From NCBI RefSeq assembly GCF_005490785.1, contig NZ_CP027295.1, positions 1-64,000 of the forward strand: 64,000 nucleotides of DNA. Direction: 5' to 3'. This document shows positions 12,286 through 20,762 of this stretch, in pieces; the stretch's first letter is position 1, and each line of letters opens with the position of its first letter. The position numbers were made by a program, and so were the translations under genes. The DNA is from Brachybacterium sp. SGAir0954. Lineage in GTDB: Bacteria; Actinomycetota; Actinomycetes; Actinomycetales; Dermabacteraceae. Under the pieces are notes generated by a model. It worked only from the letters and a program-made list of their open reading frames with translations. It did no database searches and was not told where the DNA came from.

Positions 12286-15069
12286 ATGAGCCCCGCACCG
12301 TCGCTGGACACCTCGCCCGTCACCCGCCATGCGCTCTCCCACGACGCCTCCCACTACCTGCTGCTGCCCGCGGCGGTCGCGGTGCCCCGGGACGAGGCGG
12401 AGGTCGCGGCGCTGCTCGCACGGATGGTGCAGGAGCAGCGCCCGGTGACCTTCCGCTCCGGCGGGACGAGCCTCTCCGGGCAGGCGCAGACCTCCTCGGT
12501 GCTCGCCGACGTGCGCCGCGGATTCCGCGGGGTCGAGGTGTTCGAGGGCGGCGCCCGGGTGCGGGTGGGACCGGGTGCGACGCTGCGCGAGGTCAATGCG
12601 CGCCTCGCCCCGCACGGACGGCGCCTGGGGCCGGACCCGGCCTCGGAGGCGGCGTGCACGATCGGCGGGATCATCGCGAACAACTCCTCCGGCATGGCCG
12701 CCGGCATCACGGAGAACACGTACCGCACCCTCGAGTCGCTGCGCTGCGTGCTCCCCTCCGGCACGGTGCTGGACACCTCCGACCCCCGCGCCGACGCCCT
12801 CCTGCGCGAGGCGGAGCCCGCCCTCCACGCGGGCCTCGACGCGCTCGCGGCGCGCGTGCGGGCGGATCCGGAGGCGGTGCGCGTGATCCGCGAGCGCTTC
12901 GCCCTGAAGAACACGATGGGCTACGGGATCAACGCGCTGCTCGACTTCGACGAGCCCGCCCAGATGCTCGCCCACCTCGTCATCGGCTCCGAGGGGACCC
13001 TCGCCTTCGTCTCCTCGGCGGTCTTCCGGACGGTCGCCGTGCCCGCGCACACCGCGACCGGGCTGCTCGTGCTGCCGGACCTGCGCCGCGCGACGGCCGC
13101 GCTGCCCGCCCTCACCGAGCAGGGCTTCGCGACCGTCGAGCTGCTCGACGCGCGCTCGCTCGAGGTCGCCCGCGCCCTCCCGGGTGCCCCGCAGGAGATC
13201 ACCGCGCTCGACGTGCGCGGTCATGCGGCGCTGCTGCTCGAGCAGCGCGCCGACGACCCCGCGGAGCTCCAGGACCGTGTGGGCAGGGCGGAGCAGCTCG
13301 CTCGCGTTCTCGACCCCGCCGCCGGCTTCGCCATGACCATCGATCCGGGCCGCCGCTCCGCCCTCTGGACGGCCCGCAAGGGGCTGTACGCGGCGGTCGC
13401 CGGGGCCCGGCCCGCCGGCTCCACCGCCCTGCTCGAGGACGTCGCGGTGCCGGTGCCGGCCCTGGAGGCGACCTGCGCGGGACTGCAGGATCTCTTCACC
13501 CGCCACGGCTACGACGGCGCGGTGATCTTCGGCCACGCGAAGGACGGCAACATCCACTTCCTGCTCGACGAGCACCTGGACCGCGGGGACCGGCTCGAGG
13601 CCTTCACCGAGGACATGGTCGAGCTGGTGCTGGACCACGGCGGGAACCTCAAGGCCGAGCACGGCACGGGACGCGTGATGGCGCCCTTCGTGGAGCGGCA
13701 GTACGGCCCCGCGCTGCACGCCGTGATGCGGGAGATCAAGGCGCTCGTGGACCCGGAGGGGATCCTCAACCCCGGCGTGGTGCTCACCGACGACCCCCGG
13801 GCCCACATGCGTGATCTCAAGCCCGTGGTCGAGGTCGAGGAGGAGGTGGACCGCTGCGTGGAGTGCGGGTACTGCGAGCCCGTGTGCCCCAGCCGCGACC
13901 TCACCCTCACACCGCGGCAGCGGATCGTGCTGCGCCGCGACCTGCGCGCCGCGGAGCGCTCCGGGGACGAGGGCACCGCCCGTGCGATCCGCGAGGCCTA
14001 CCCGTACGAGGGCCTCGCGACCTGCGCGGCGGACGGCATGTGCCAGAGCGCCTGCCCCGTGGGCATCAACACCGGGGACCTCGTACGACGCCTGCGCGCC
14101 GAGGAGGCCGGCCCGCTCGAGGGCGCGGCCTGGGCCGCCGCGGCCGGGAGCTGGGACACGGTCACGCGCGGAGCCTCCCTCGCGATGGGTGCGGCCGGAG
14201 CGCTGCCCCGTGCCCTCCCCGCCGCGGCCACCGGGGCGGCGCGGGCGCTGCTCGGCGCGGACCGCGTGCCCGCCTACACGGCGGAGCTCCCCCGCCGCGG
14301 CGGGGCCGTGCGCCAGGCCGGCGGTCGGGGCCGGGCCTCCGCCGTGACCGCGGCCGTGCACCTCCCCGCGTGCGTCCACACGATGTTCGGCTCCGGGAGC
14401 ACCGGGGGCACGGCCGGCGCCGGGGCCCCCGGGGCGCTCGCGGTGCTCGCCGAGCGGGCCGGGGTGCGCCTCGCCGTCCCCGACGACGCCGCCTCCCTGT
14501 GCTGCGGGACGCCGTTCTCCTCGAAGGGCATGACCGCGGCGAAGGAGCGCATGCACGAGCACCTGCGCCGCAGCCTGCGCTCGGCGACGCAGGACGGAGC
14601 GCTGCCGGTCGTCGTCGACGCCGCGAGCTGCACCGAGGGCGTGCTCGGCGCCCTCGAGAGCCTGCACCGCGAGGGCGTGGACGTCGAGGTGATCGACGCC
14701 GTGACCTTCGCCCGCCGTCACCTCCTCCCCCTCCTCGAGGTCAGACGGCGCGTGCCCTCGGTGACCGTGCACCCCACGTGCTCCACGACCGCGCTCGGCG
14801 CGACCGAGGACCTCGTCGCCCTCGCCGAGGCGGCGGCGGAGGAGGTCGTCGTGCCCGTCGCCTGGGGATGCTGCGCCTACGCCGGGGACCGCGGCATGCT
14901 GCACCCCGAGCTCACCGCCTCCGCGACCGCCGCGGAGGCCGCCGAGGTCGCCGCCCGCCCCACCGCGGCGTACGTGAGCGCGAACCGTACCTGCGAGCTG
15001 GGCATGCACGCCGCGACCGGGCAGGAGTACCGCCACGTGCTCGAGCTGCTCGCGGAGGTCACCGCATGA
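12286..15069 (+). CDS. FAD-binding and (Fe-S)-binding oxidoreductase, D-lactate dehydrogenase type
   Basis: 927 aa fusion. Residues about 36-215 are a PCMH-type FAD domain (FRSGGTSLSGQ, then CTIGGIIANNSSGM), about 250-500 an FAD-linked oxidase C-terminal domain, and about 520-600 two 4Fe-4S clusters (CVECGYCEPVC near 524, CAADGMCQSAC near 579). Two CCG cysteine-rich domains complete the protein (CCG near 738, CC near 861). This GlcD-GlpC/LldE-like order is characteristic of Dld-II quinone-linked D-lactate (or 2-hydroxyglutarate/glycolate) dehydrogenases that feed electrons to the respiratory chain at the membrane face. The substrate is inferred. The gene is divergent from glsA with a 61-bp gap. 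Confidence 0.85.
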   Translation: MSPAPSLDTSPVTRHALSHDASHYLLLPAAVAVPRDEAEVAALLARMVQEQRPVTFRSGGTSLSGQAQTSSVLADVRRGFRGVEVFEGGARVRVGPGATLREVNARLAPHGRRLGPDPASEAACTIGGIIANNSSGMAAGITENTYRTLESLRCVLPSGTVLDTSDPRADALLREAEPALHAGLDALAARVRADPEAVRVIRERFALKNTMGYGINALLDFDEPAQMLAHLVIGSEGTLAFVSSAVFRTVAVPAHTATGLLVLPDLRRATAALPALTEQGFATVELLDARSLEVARALPGAPQEITALDVRGHAALLLEQRADDPAELQDRVGRAEQLARVLDPAAGFAMTIDPGRRSALWTARKGLYAAVAGARPAGSTALLEDVAVPVPALEATCAGLQDLFTRHGYDGAVIFGHAKDGNIHFLLDEHLDRGDRLEAFTEDMVELVLDHGGNLKAEHGTGRVMAPFVERQYGPALHAVMREIKALVDPEGILNPGVVLTDDPRAHMRDLKPVVEVEEEVDRCVECGYCEPVCPSRDLTLTPRQRIVLRRDLRAAERSGDEGTARAIREAYPYEGLATCAADGMCQSACPVGINTGDLVRRLRAEEAGPLEGAAWAAAAGSWDTVTRGASLAMGAAGALPRALPAAATGAARALLGADRVPAYTAELPRRGGAVRQAGGRGRASAVTAAVHLPACVHTMFGSGSTGGTAGAGAPGALAVLAERAGVRLAVPDDAASLCCGTPFSSKGMTAAKERMHEHLRRSLRSATQDGALPVVVDAASCTEGVLGALESLHREGVDVEVIDAVTFARRHLLPLLEVRRRVPSVTVHPTCSTTALGATEDLVALAEAAAEEVVVPVAWGCCAYAGDRGMLHPELTASATAAEAAEVAARPTAAYVSANRTCELGMHAATGQEYRHVLELLAEVTA

Positions 15070-15202
15070 TCACCGCGCGCGGGGCCTCGCCCCTCGCGCG
15101 TCCTCTCCCCCGCCTCCCCGTCGGTGCCGGGCACCGTTGCCCTCCCCCGTCGCCGCGGGTACCGTCGGACCATTCCCGGCACGACGGACGACGAGGTGGA
15201 TC

Positions 15203-15292
15203 GTGACCGACCGAGCACGGCTCGCGGGCGCCTGCGCGCGCGGGTCAGACCGCCGCGACCACGGCGGCATCGGCGACCGAGGAGCGCGATGA
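15203..15292 (+). CDS. Possible 29-codon upstream ORF
   Basis: GTG at 15203 is preceded by AGGTGG. The frame runs 29 codons and ends in a TGA that overlaps the ATG of the GAF regulator (ATGA). The peptide is Arg/Gly/Asp-rich without clear features. It could be a coupling leader or chance. Confidence 0.25.
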   Translation: MTDRARLAGACARGSDRRDHGGIGDRGAR

Positions 15293-16665
15293 CCGCCTCC
15301 CCGGTCCCGCCCACCGAGCGCGCCTACCAGCAGCAGGTGCTGCGCGCCCACGAGGACCTGCGCTCCGCGCTCGATCCCGCACGGGGCACTCTCGGCGCCG
15401 TCCGCGCGCCCGTGCTCGAGAGCTGGGTGCGCTCGATCGCGAGCCTCGCCGCCCGCGGCGCCGCGGCCGTCGACCCGGCGGTCGTGGACGACGATCTCGA
15501 GGAGCTGCGGCGCGAGCACCTCTTCGCCCGCGTGCTGCCGCTGCTGCGCGACCGGCTCATCGACCCCGCGGTCTCCGCCGGGCTCGTGGTCGCCCTCGGC
15601 GACGCGGGCGGCCGCCTGCTGTGGGTCGAGGGCCAGCGGTCGATGCTCTCCCGGGCCGAGCGGATGGGCTTCGCCCCCGGCGTGGACTGGTCCGAGCGGG
15701 CGATGGGCACCTCCGCCCCCGCCCTCGCCCTCTCCACGAGCGCGGCCGCGCAGGTCGTGGGCGCGGAACACTTCGTCGAGGCGGTCCACCCCTGGAGCTG
15801 CTCCGCGGTGCCCGTCCTCCATCCGCTCACCCGGCAGACCCTCGGGGTCATCGACGTCACCGGCGGCGAGGACGCCGTCGCCCCGCTCGTGCTGCCCCTG
15901 CTCGCCTCCGCCGCCCGCGCCGCGGAGGAGGAGCTGCGCTCCTTGCTCGCCGAGGAGTCCGCCGGCCGAGGCGGCTCCGGCTCCGACTCCACCGTGCCGA
16001 CGGCCTCCTCCCCCCGGTCCTTCCCGATCGTCTCGGCCCGGCCCGCTGCTGAGGCGTCCCCCGCCGCGCGGCTGCTCGTGCTCGGCCGGCGCACGCCCCT
16101 GCTCGTCGTCGGCGGGGAGCAGGTGGAGCTGAGCGGAAGGCACGCGGAGCTGCTCACGCTCCTGCACCGGGCCGGCGACGGCCTGAGCGGCGGGGAGATC
16201 GCCCAGGACGTCCACGACTCCGGCGCTGCCGAGGGGACCGTGCGCGCGGAGCTCGTGCGCCTGCGCAAGGTGCTCGCCGCGCTGCCCGGCCCCGAGGCCT
16301 CCCGGCCCGGCCTCGCCTCTCGGCCCTACCGCCTCACGGGCGGGATCACGAGCGACCTCCACGAGGCGCGGGAGGCGATCACCCGCGGTGACGTGGACCA
16401 GGTGCTCGCGAGCTACCGCGGCGCGCTGCTGCCCTCCTCCGACGCCCCCGCGATCCGTGACCTGCGGGAGCGCACGGCCGCGCTCGTGCACCAGCTGCTC
16501 ATGGACAACGGCAGCTGGGACCAGCTGTGGAGGTACTCGCAGCTCCCCGAGGCCCGGGAGGGCGAGGACGTGCTCATGGCGGTGCTGTCCCTCGCCCCGC
16601 CGGACGCCCCCGAGCGCGCGGAGGCCGTGGTGCGGCTCGAGGAGCTGCGCGGCACCGGCCTCTGA
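15289..16665 (+). CDS. GAF-domain transcriptional regulator of aldehyde/alcohol oxidation (inferred)
   Basis: 458 aa from the ATG at 15289, which has GAGGAGCG just upstream. The N-terminal part (about 10-215) resembles the sensor half of AcoR-type regulators, with a GAF-like domain containing WSERAMGTSAPALAL and VHPWSCSAVPVLHPLT. There is no AAA+ sigma-54 module. A C-terminal winged-helix-like segment (about 255-345; VELSGRHAELLTLLHRAGDG) precedes a helical tail. Such regulators commonly neighbour exaC-type aldehyde dehydrogenases, and exaC follows 135 bp downstream. Control of the exaC-adhP block is inference from context. Confidence 0.72.
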   Translation: MTASPVPPTERAYQQQVLRAHEDLRSALDPARGTLGAVRAPVLESWVRSIASLAARGAAAVDPAVVDDDLEELRREHLFARVLPLLRDRLIDPAVSAGLVVALGDAGGRLLWVEGQRSMLSRAERMGFAPGVDWSERAMGTSAPALALSTSAAAQVVGAEHFVEAVHPWSCSAVPVLHPLTRQTLGVIDVTGGEDAVAPLVLPLLASAARAAEEELRSLLAEESAGRGGSGSDSTVPTASSPRSFPIVSARPAAEASPAARLLVLGRRTPLLVVGGEQVELSGRHAELLTLLHRAGDGLSGGEIAQDVHDSGAAEGTVRAELVRLRKVLAALPGPEASRPGLASRPYRLTGGITSDLHEAREAITRGDVDQVLASYRGALLPSSDAPAIRDLRERTAALVHQLLMDNGSWDQLWRYSQLPEAREGEDVLMAVLSLAPPDAPERAEAVVRLEELRGTGL

Positions 16666-16681
16666 GCACCGCAGCGGCCGC

Positions 16682-16699
16682 GCAACGTCGCCGCAACGT
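16682..16699 (+). promoter_or_regulatory. Tandem GCAACGT direct repeat upstream of aldehyde dehydrogenase
   Basis: GCAACGT at 16682-16688 and again at 16693-16699, spaced 11 bp (one helical turn). A candidate activator site for the adjacent GAF regulator. Confidence 0.35.
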
Positions 16700-16800
16700 G
16701 ACCCGGATTACAGTCGACCTACTCCGACGCCGCCGTCGGACCCCGATCGGTCCCCGGCGACGGAACGGACGGCAGTTACGTTCGCGACGAAGGGAACCTC

Positions 16801-18324
16801 ATGACCGTCTATGCACGCCCCGGCACCGAGGGAGCGAAGGTCTCCTTCCGCTCCCGCTACGAGAACTACATCGGGGGCCAGTGGGTGCCGCCCACCAAGG
16901 GCGAGTACTTCCAGAACCCCACGCCGGTCACCGGCGAGGTCTTCACCGAGGTCGCCCGCTCGACCGCGGAGGACGTGGAGCTGGCGCTCGACGCCGCCCA
17001 CGCCGCGGCCCCCACCTGGAACACGACCTCCCCCGCCGAGCGCGCGGTGATCCTCAACAGGATCGCCGACCGCATCGAGGAGAACCTCGAGCACATCGCC
17101 GTCGCCGAGACCTGGGACAACGGCAAGCCCGTGCGGGAGACCCTCAACGCGGACATCCCGCTCGCGATCGACCACTTCCGCTACTTCGCCGGCGCGATCC
17201 GCGCCCAGGAGGGCGCGCTCTCCCAGATCGACGAGGACACGGTCGCCTACCACTTCCACGAGCCGCTCGGCGTGGTCGGCCAGATCATCCCGTGGAACTT
17301 CCCGATCCTCATGGCCGTCTGGAAGCTCGCCCCCGCCCTCGCGGCCGGCAACTGCGTGGTGCTCAAGCCCGCCGAGCAGACCCCCGCCTCGATCCTCGTG
17401 CTCTTCGAGCTCATCGGCGACCTGCTCCCCGAGGGCGTCGTCAACATCGTCAACGGGTTCGGCGTCGAGGCCGGCAAGCCGCTCGCCTCGAACAAGCGCA
17501 TCGCGAAGATCGCCTTCACCGGTGAGACCACGACCGGCCGCCTGATCATGCAGTACGCGAGCCAGAACCTCATCCCGGTGACCCTCGAGCTGGGCGGCAA
17601 GAGCCCGAACCTCTTCTTCGAGGACGTCGCCGCGCAGAAGGACTCCTACTACGACAAGGCCCTCGAGGGCTTCGCGATGTTCTCCCTGAACCAGGGCGAG
17701 GTCTGCACCTGCCCCTCGCGCGCCCTCGTCCCGGACAGCATCTTCGACTCCTTCGTGGCCGACGGCCTCGAGCGGGTGAAGGCCACCAAGCAGGGCGACC
17801 CGCTGGACACCGACACGATGATCGGCGCGCAGGCGAGCAACGACCAGCTCGAGAAGATCCTGTCCTACATCGACATCGGCACCCAGGAGGGCGCGAAGCT
17901 GCTCACCGGCGGCGAGCGCGCCGACCTCGGCGGCGACCTCTCCGGCGGCTACTACGTGACCCCCACCGTGTTCGAGGGGGACAACTCGATGCGGATCTTC
18001 CAGGAGGAGATCTTCGGTCCTGTCCTCGCCCTGACCCGCTTCTCCGACTACGACGAGGCGATCTCGATCGCCAACGACACCCTCTACGGGCTCGGGTCGG
18101 GCGTGTGGAGCCGGCAGCAGAACACCATCTACCGCGCCGGGCGGGCCATCCAGGCCGGCCGCGTGTGGGTGAACAACTACCACTCCTATCCCGCGCACGC
18201 CGCGTTCGGCGGGTACAAGTCCTCCGGCATCGGCCGCGAGAACCACCTCATGATGCTCGACCACTACCAGCAGACGAAGAACCTCCTCGTCTCCTACTCG
18301 GAGCAGAAGCTCGGCTTCTTCTGA
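16801..18324 (+). CDS. exaC: Aldehyde dehydrogenase, ExaC/AldB type
   Basis: 507 aa, NAD(P)-dependent oxidation of acetaldehyde and other aldehydes to acids in the cytoplasm. Catalytic Cys302 lies in NQGEVCTC with the adjacent Cys304 typical of ExaC/AldB enzymes; the general base is Glu263 in [15 protein letters not shown] and the Rossmann motif FTGETTTGR are intact. The ATG follows an AGGG-containing site. A strong hairpin lies downstream, so adhP is probably only partly co-transcribed. The pair would oxidise alcohol to acid under control of the upstream GAF regulator. Confidence 0.92.
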   Translation: MTVYARPGTEGAKVSFRSRYENYIGGQWVPPTKGEYFQNPTPVTGEVFTEVARSTAEDVELALDAAHAAAPTWNTTSPAERAVILNRIADRIEENLEHIAVAETWDNGKPVRETLNADIPLAIDHFRYFAGAIRAQEGALSQIDEDTVAYHFHEPLGVVGQIIPWNFPILMAVWKLAPALAAGNCVVLKPAEQTPASILVLFELIGDLLPEGVVNIVNGFGVEAGKPLASNKRIAKIAFTGETTTGRLIMQYASQNLIPVTLELGGKSPNLFFEDVAAQKDSYYDKALEGFAMFSLNQGEVCTCPSRALVPDSIFDSFVADGLERVKATKQGDPLDTDTMIGAQASNDQLEKILSYIDIGTQEGAKLLTGGERADLGGDLSGGYYVTPTVFEGDNSMRIFQEEIFGPVLALTRFSDYDEAISIANDTLYGLGSGVWSRQQNTIYRAGRAIQAGRVWVNNYHSYPAHAAFGGYKSSGIGRENHLMMLDHYQQTKNLLVSYSEQKLGFF

Positions 18325-18338
18325 GCCGACCCCGAGCC

Positions 18339-18390
18339 CCGACGGGGGCGGCCGAGCCGCGCCGCCCGGCGCCCGCCCCGCCCCCGTCGG
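18339..18390 (+). terminator. Hairpin terminator after exaC
   Basis: Perfect 13-bp arms (18339-18351 and 18378-18390, CCGACGGGGGCGG and its complement) with a 26-nt loop and no T-run. Confidence 0.55.
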
Positions 18391-18513
18391 CAGCACCGCG
18401 GCGACCACCGTCGCGGAGTCCGACCGAAGACAGCACGAACGGTCCGCCGGCACCCTGCCGACGTCCCGCCCTCACCCCGCGCCCGATGACGGGCCGATCA
18501 AGGAGAGAGAACG

Positions 18514-19536
18514 ATGACCAGCACCATGACCGCCGCCGTCGTCCACGAGTTCGGCAGCGAGCTCACCGTCGAGGACTACACCCTCCCCGAGCCCGGCCGC
18601 GGCCAGGCCCTCGTCAAGCTCATCGCCTCCGGCGTGTGCCACACCGACCTCCACGCCGCCGAGGGCGACTGGCCCGTGAAGCCCTCCCCGCCCTTCGTCC
18701 CCGGCCACGAGGGCGTGGGCGTCGTCGAGAAGATCGGCGAGGGCGTCGAGGACGTCGAGGTCGGCGACACGATCGGCAACGCCTGGCTGTGGAGCGCCTG
18801 CGGCGACTGCCAGTACTGCCGCACCGGCTGGGAGACGCTGTGCGAGCAGCAGGAGAACGGCGGCTACAGCGTCGACGGCTCCTTCGGCCAGTACATGCTC
18901 GTGGACACCAAGTTCGCGGCCCGCATCCCCGAGGGCGCGGACCCCTACGAGATCGCCCCCGTGCTGTGCGCCGGCGTCACCGTCTACAAGGGCCTCAAGC
19001 GCACCGAGGTACGCCCCGGCGAGTGGGTCGTCATCTCCGGGATCGGCGGCCTCGGCCACATCGCCGTGCAGTACGCGGTCGCGATGGGCATGCGCGTGAT
19101 CGCAGTGGACATCGCCCAGGAGAAGCTCGACCTCGCCACGAAGCACGGCGCGGAGATCGTCGTCGACGCGTCGAGCGAGGACCCGGTCGCCGTCATCCAG
19201 GAGAAGGTGGGCGGCAGCCACGGCGTGCTCGTCACGGCCGTGCACCCCAAGGCGTTCGGCCAGGCGATCGGCATGACCCGCCGCGGCGGGACGATCGTCT
19301 TCAACGGCCTGCCCCCGGGCGACTTCCCCGCCCCGATCTTCGACATCGTGCTCAAGGGCCTCACGATCCGCGGCTCGATCGTCGGCACCCGTCAGGACCT
19401 CGCGGAGGCGATCGAGTTCTACGCGGCCGGGAAGATCCACCCGACCTTCACCAAGCGCCCCCTCGAGGACATCAACCAGATCCTCGGCGAGATGAAGGAG
19501 GGCAAGATCGACGGCCGCGTGGTCATCGAGTACTGA
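18514..19536 (+). CDS. adhP: Zinc-dependent alcohol dehydrogenase
   Basis: 340 aa medium-chain dehydrogenase of the AdhP/AdhT type, which interconverts ethanol and acetaldehyde with NAD. Catalytic zinc ligands are visible at Cys42 (SGVCHTD) and His65-Glu66 (GHEG), and structural zinc ligands at Cys96, Cys99, Cys102 and Cys110. The dinucleotide-binding GIGGLG is at 176-181. GGAGAGA is placed before the ATG. It lies 189 bp after exaC, and its product is the substrate of that enzyme. Confidence 0.93.
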   Translation: MTSTMTAAVVHEFGSELTVEDYTLPEPGRGQALVKLIASGVCHTDLHAAEGDWPVKPSPPFVPGHEGVGVVEKIGEGVEDVEVGDTIGNAWLWSACGDCQYCRTGWETLCEQQENGGYSVDGSFGQYMLVDTKFAARIPEGADPYEIAPVLCAGVTVYKGLKRTEVRPGEWVVISGIGGLGHIAVQYAVAMGMRVIAVDIAQEKLDLATKHGAEIVVDASSEDPVAVIQEKVGGSHGVLVTAVHPKAFGQAIGMTRRGGTIVFNGLPPGDFPAPIFDIVLKGLTIRGSIVGTRQDLAEAIEFYAAGKIHPTFTKRPLEDINQILGEMKEGKIDGRVVIEY

Positions 19537-19556
19537 CCTCCCCGCCGGACCTTCCC

Positions 19557-19603
19557 CACGGACGGGCCCGGTCGCTCCCTCGGGGCGGCCGGGCCCGTCC
19601 GTG
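19557..19603 (+). terminator. Hairpin terminator after adhP
   Basis: Perfect 15-bp arms CACGGACGGGCCCGG / CCGGGCCCGTCCGTG with a 17-nt loop. Ends the alcohol-oxidation unit. Confidence 0.7.
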
Positions 19604-19694
19604 CGTTCCCGCGGCGGCGGCCGGTGCGGGGTCCTACGATGACGGCCAGGACTCCCTGCCGGCCCCCGACCGGCCCGCCCCGGAGGTGAGGACG

Positions 19695-20723
19695 ATGACC
19701 CAGCTGCTCGACGTGACGGGTGCGGCGCGATGGATCCGGCGCGACGGCGCGGAGCGGATCCTCACCCGCATGGCGCAGTACCTCGAGGCGGACTACCGGC
19801 GCTGGGAGAGCTTCGAGAAGATCCCGCGCATCGCGAGCCACACGCCGCTCGGCGTCATCGAGCTCATGCCCACCTCCGACGGCGAGACGTACTCCTTCAA
19901 GTACGTCAACGGCCACCCCTCGAACCCCGCCCGCGGCTTCCAGACCGTCACCGCGTTCGGCGCCCTGGCCGACGTCGACAACGGCTATCCCGTGTTCCTC
20001 GCGGAGATGACGCTGCTGACGGCGCTGCGCACGGCCGCGCTCTCCGCCCTCGCGGCCCGGTACCTGGCCCGCCCGGACTCCCGCGTGCTCGCCCTCGTGG
20101 GCGCCGGCTCGCAGTCCGAGTTCCAGGCCCTCGCGATGCGCGGACTGCTGGGGATCGAGGAGCTGCGCGTGGTCGACGTCGACCCGGCGGCCATGGCCAA
20201 GCTGCGCCGGAACCTCGAGCCGCTCGGCTTCCGGATCCACGACGCCGGAACGGTGGACGAGGCGGTCGACGGGGCGGACGTCATCACCACCTGCACCGCG
20301 GACAAGACCCGGGCGACGGTGCTGCGGGCGGACCAGGTGCGGCCCGGCGTGCACGTCAACGCGATCGGCGGCGACTGCCCCGGCAAGACCGAGCTCGAGG
20401 CCGCGCTCCTCGAGCGGGCCCGCGTGGTCGTCGAGTTCACCCCGCAGACCCGCATCGAGGGCGAGATCCAGCAGCTGGCGCCGGACTTCCCCGTGACCGA
20501 GCTGTGGGAGGTGCTCACGGGCGCCGCGCCGGGACGCCGCGACGCGGAGGAGATCACGGTGCTCGACTCGGTGGGCTTCGCCATCTCGGACTTCTCCGCC
20601 CTGCGCTGCGCACGCGACGCGACCGCGGGCACGGACCTGGAGGCCTCCGTGGACCTCGTGGCCGATCCCGACGACCCGAAGGATCTCTTCTCGCTCGTGG
20701 ACGTGCTCGCGCCGGTCCCGTGA
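19695..20723 (+). CDS. ocd: Ornithine cyclodeaminase
   Basis: 342 aa. Belongs to the ornithine cyclodeaminase/mu-crystallin family, which converts L-ornithine to L-proline plus ammonia using bound NAD. Diagnostic stretches are GVIELMPTSDG (about 55), KYVNGHP (about 70), EMTLLTALRTAA (about 107) and the Rossmann site LVGAGSQSEFQ (about 135). This pattern is closer to true Ocd than to the tauropine/alanine dehydrogenase branches. GGAGGTGAGG lies 4 nt before the ATG. A longer in-frame frame from 18105 only reads through the opposite phase of exaC and adhP. It follows the adhP terminator, so it has its own promoter. Confidence 0.88.
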   Translation: MTQLLDVTGAARWIRRDGAERILTRMAQYLEADYRRWESFEKIPRIASHTPLGVIELMPTSDGETYSFKYVNGHPSNPARGFQTVTAFGALADVDNGYPVFLAEMTLLTALRTAALSALAARYLARPDSRVLALVGAGSQSEFQALAMRGLLGIEELRVVDVDPAAMAKLRRNLEPLGFRIHDAGTVDEAVDGADVITTCTADKTRATVLRADQVRPGVHVNAIGGDCPGKTELEAALLERARVVVEFTPQTRIEGEIQQLAPDFPVTELWEVLTGAAPGRRDAEEITVLDSVGFAISDFSALRCARDATAGTDLEASVDLVADPDDPKDLFSLVDVLAPVP

Positions 20724-20762
20724 CGCCGGCGCCTCCGACGTCGCGGCGCTCGCCCCGACAAC

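Noticed and set aside
12082..15036. 984-aa open frame antisense to the FAD/Fe-S dehydrogenase gene
   Set aside because: Composition is His/Arg/Gly-rich from reading GC-rich codons backwards; the sense strand has clear FAD and Fe-S motifs.
18105..20723. 872-aa frame ending in ornithine cyclodeaminase
   Set aside because: The first 530 codons are Arg/Pro-rich and out of phase with exaC and adhP; the true gene starts at 19695 behind GGAGGTGAGG.
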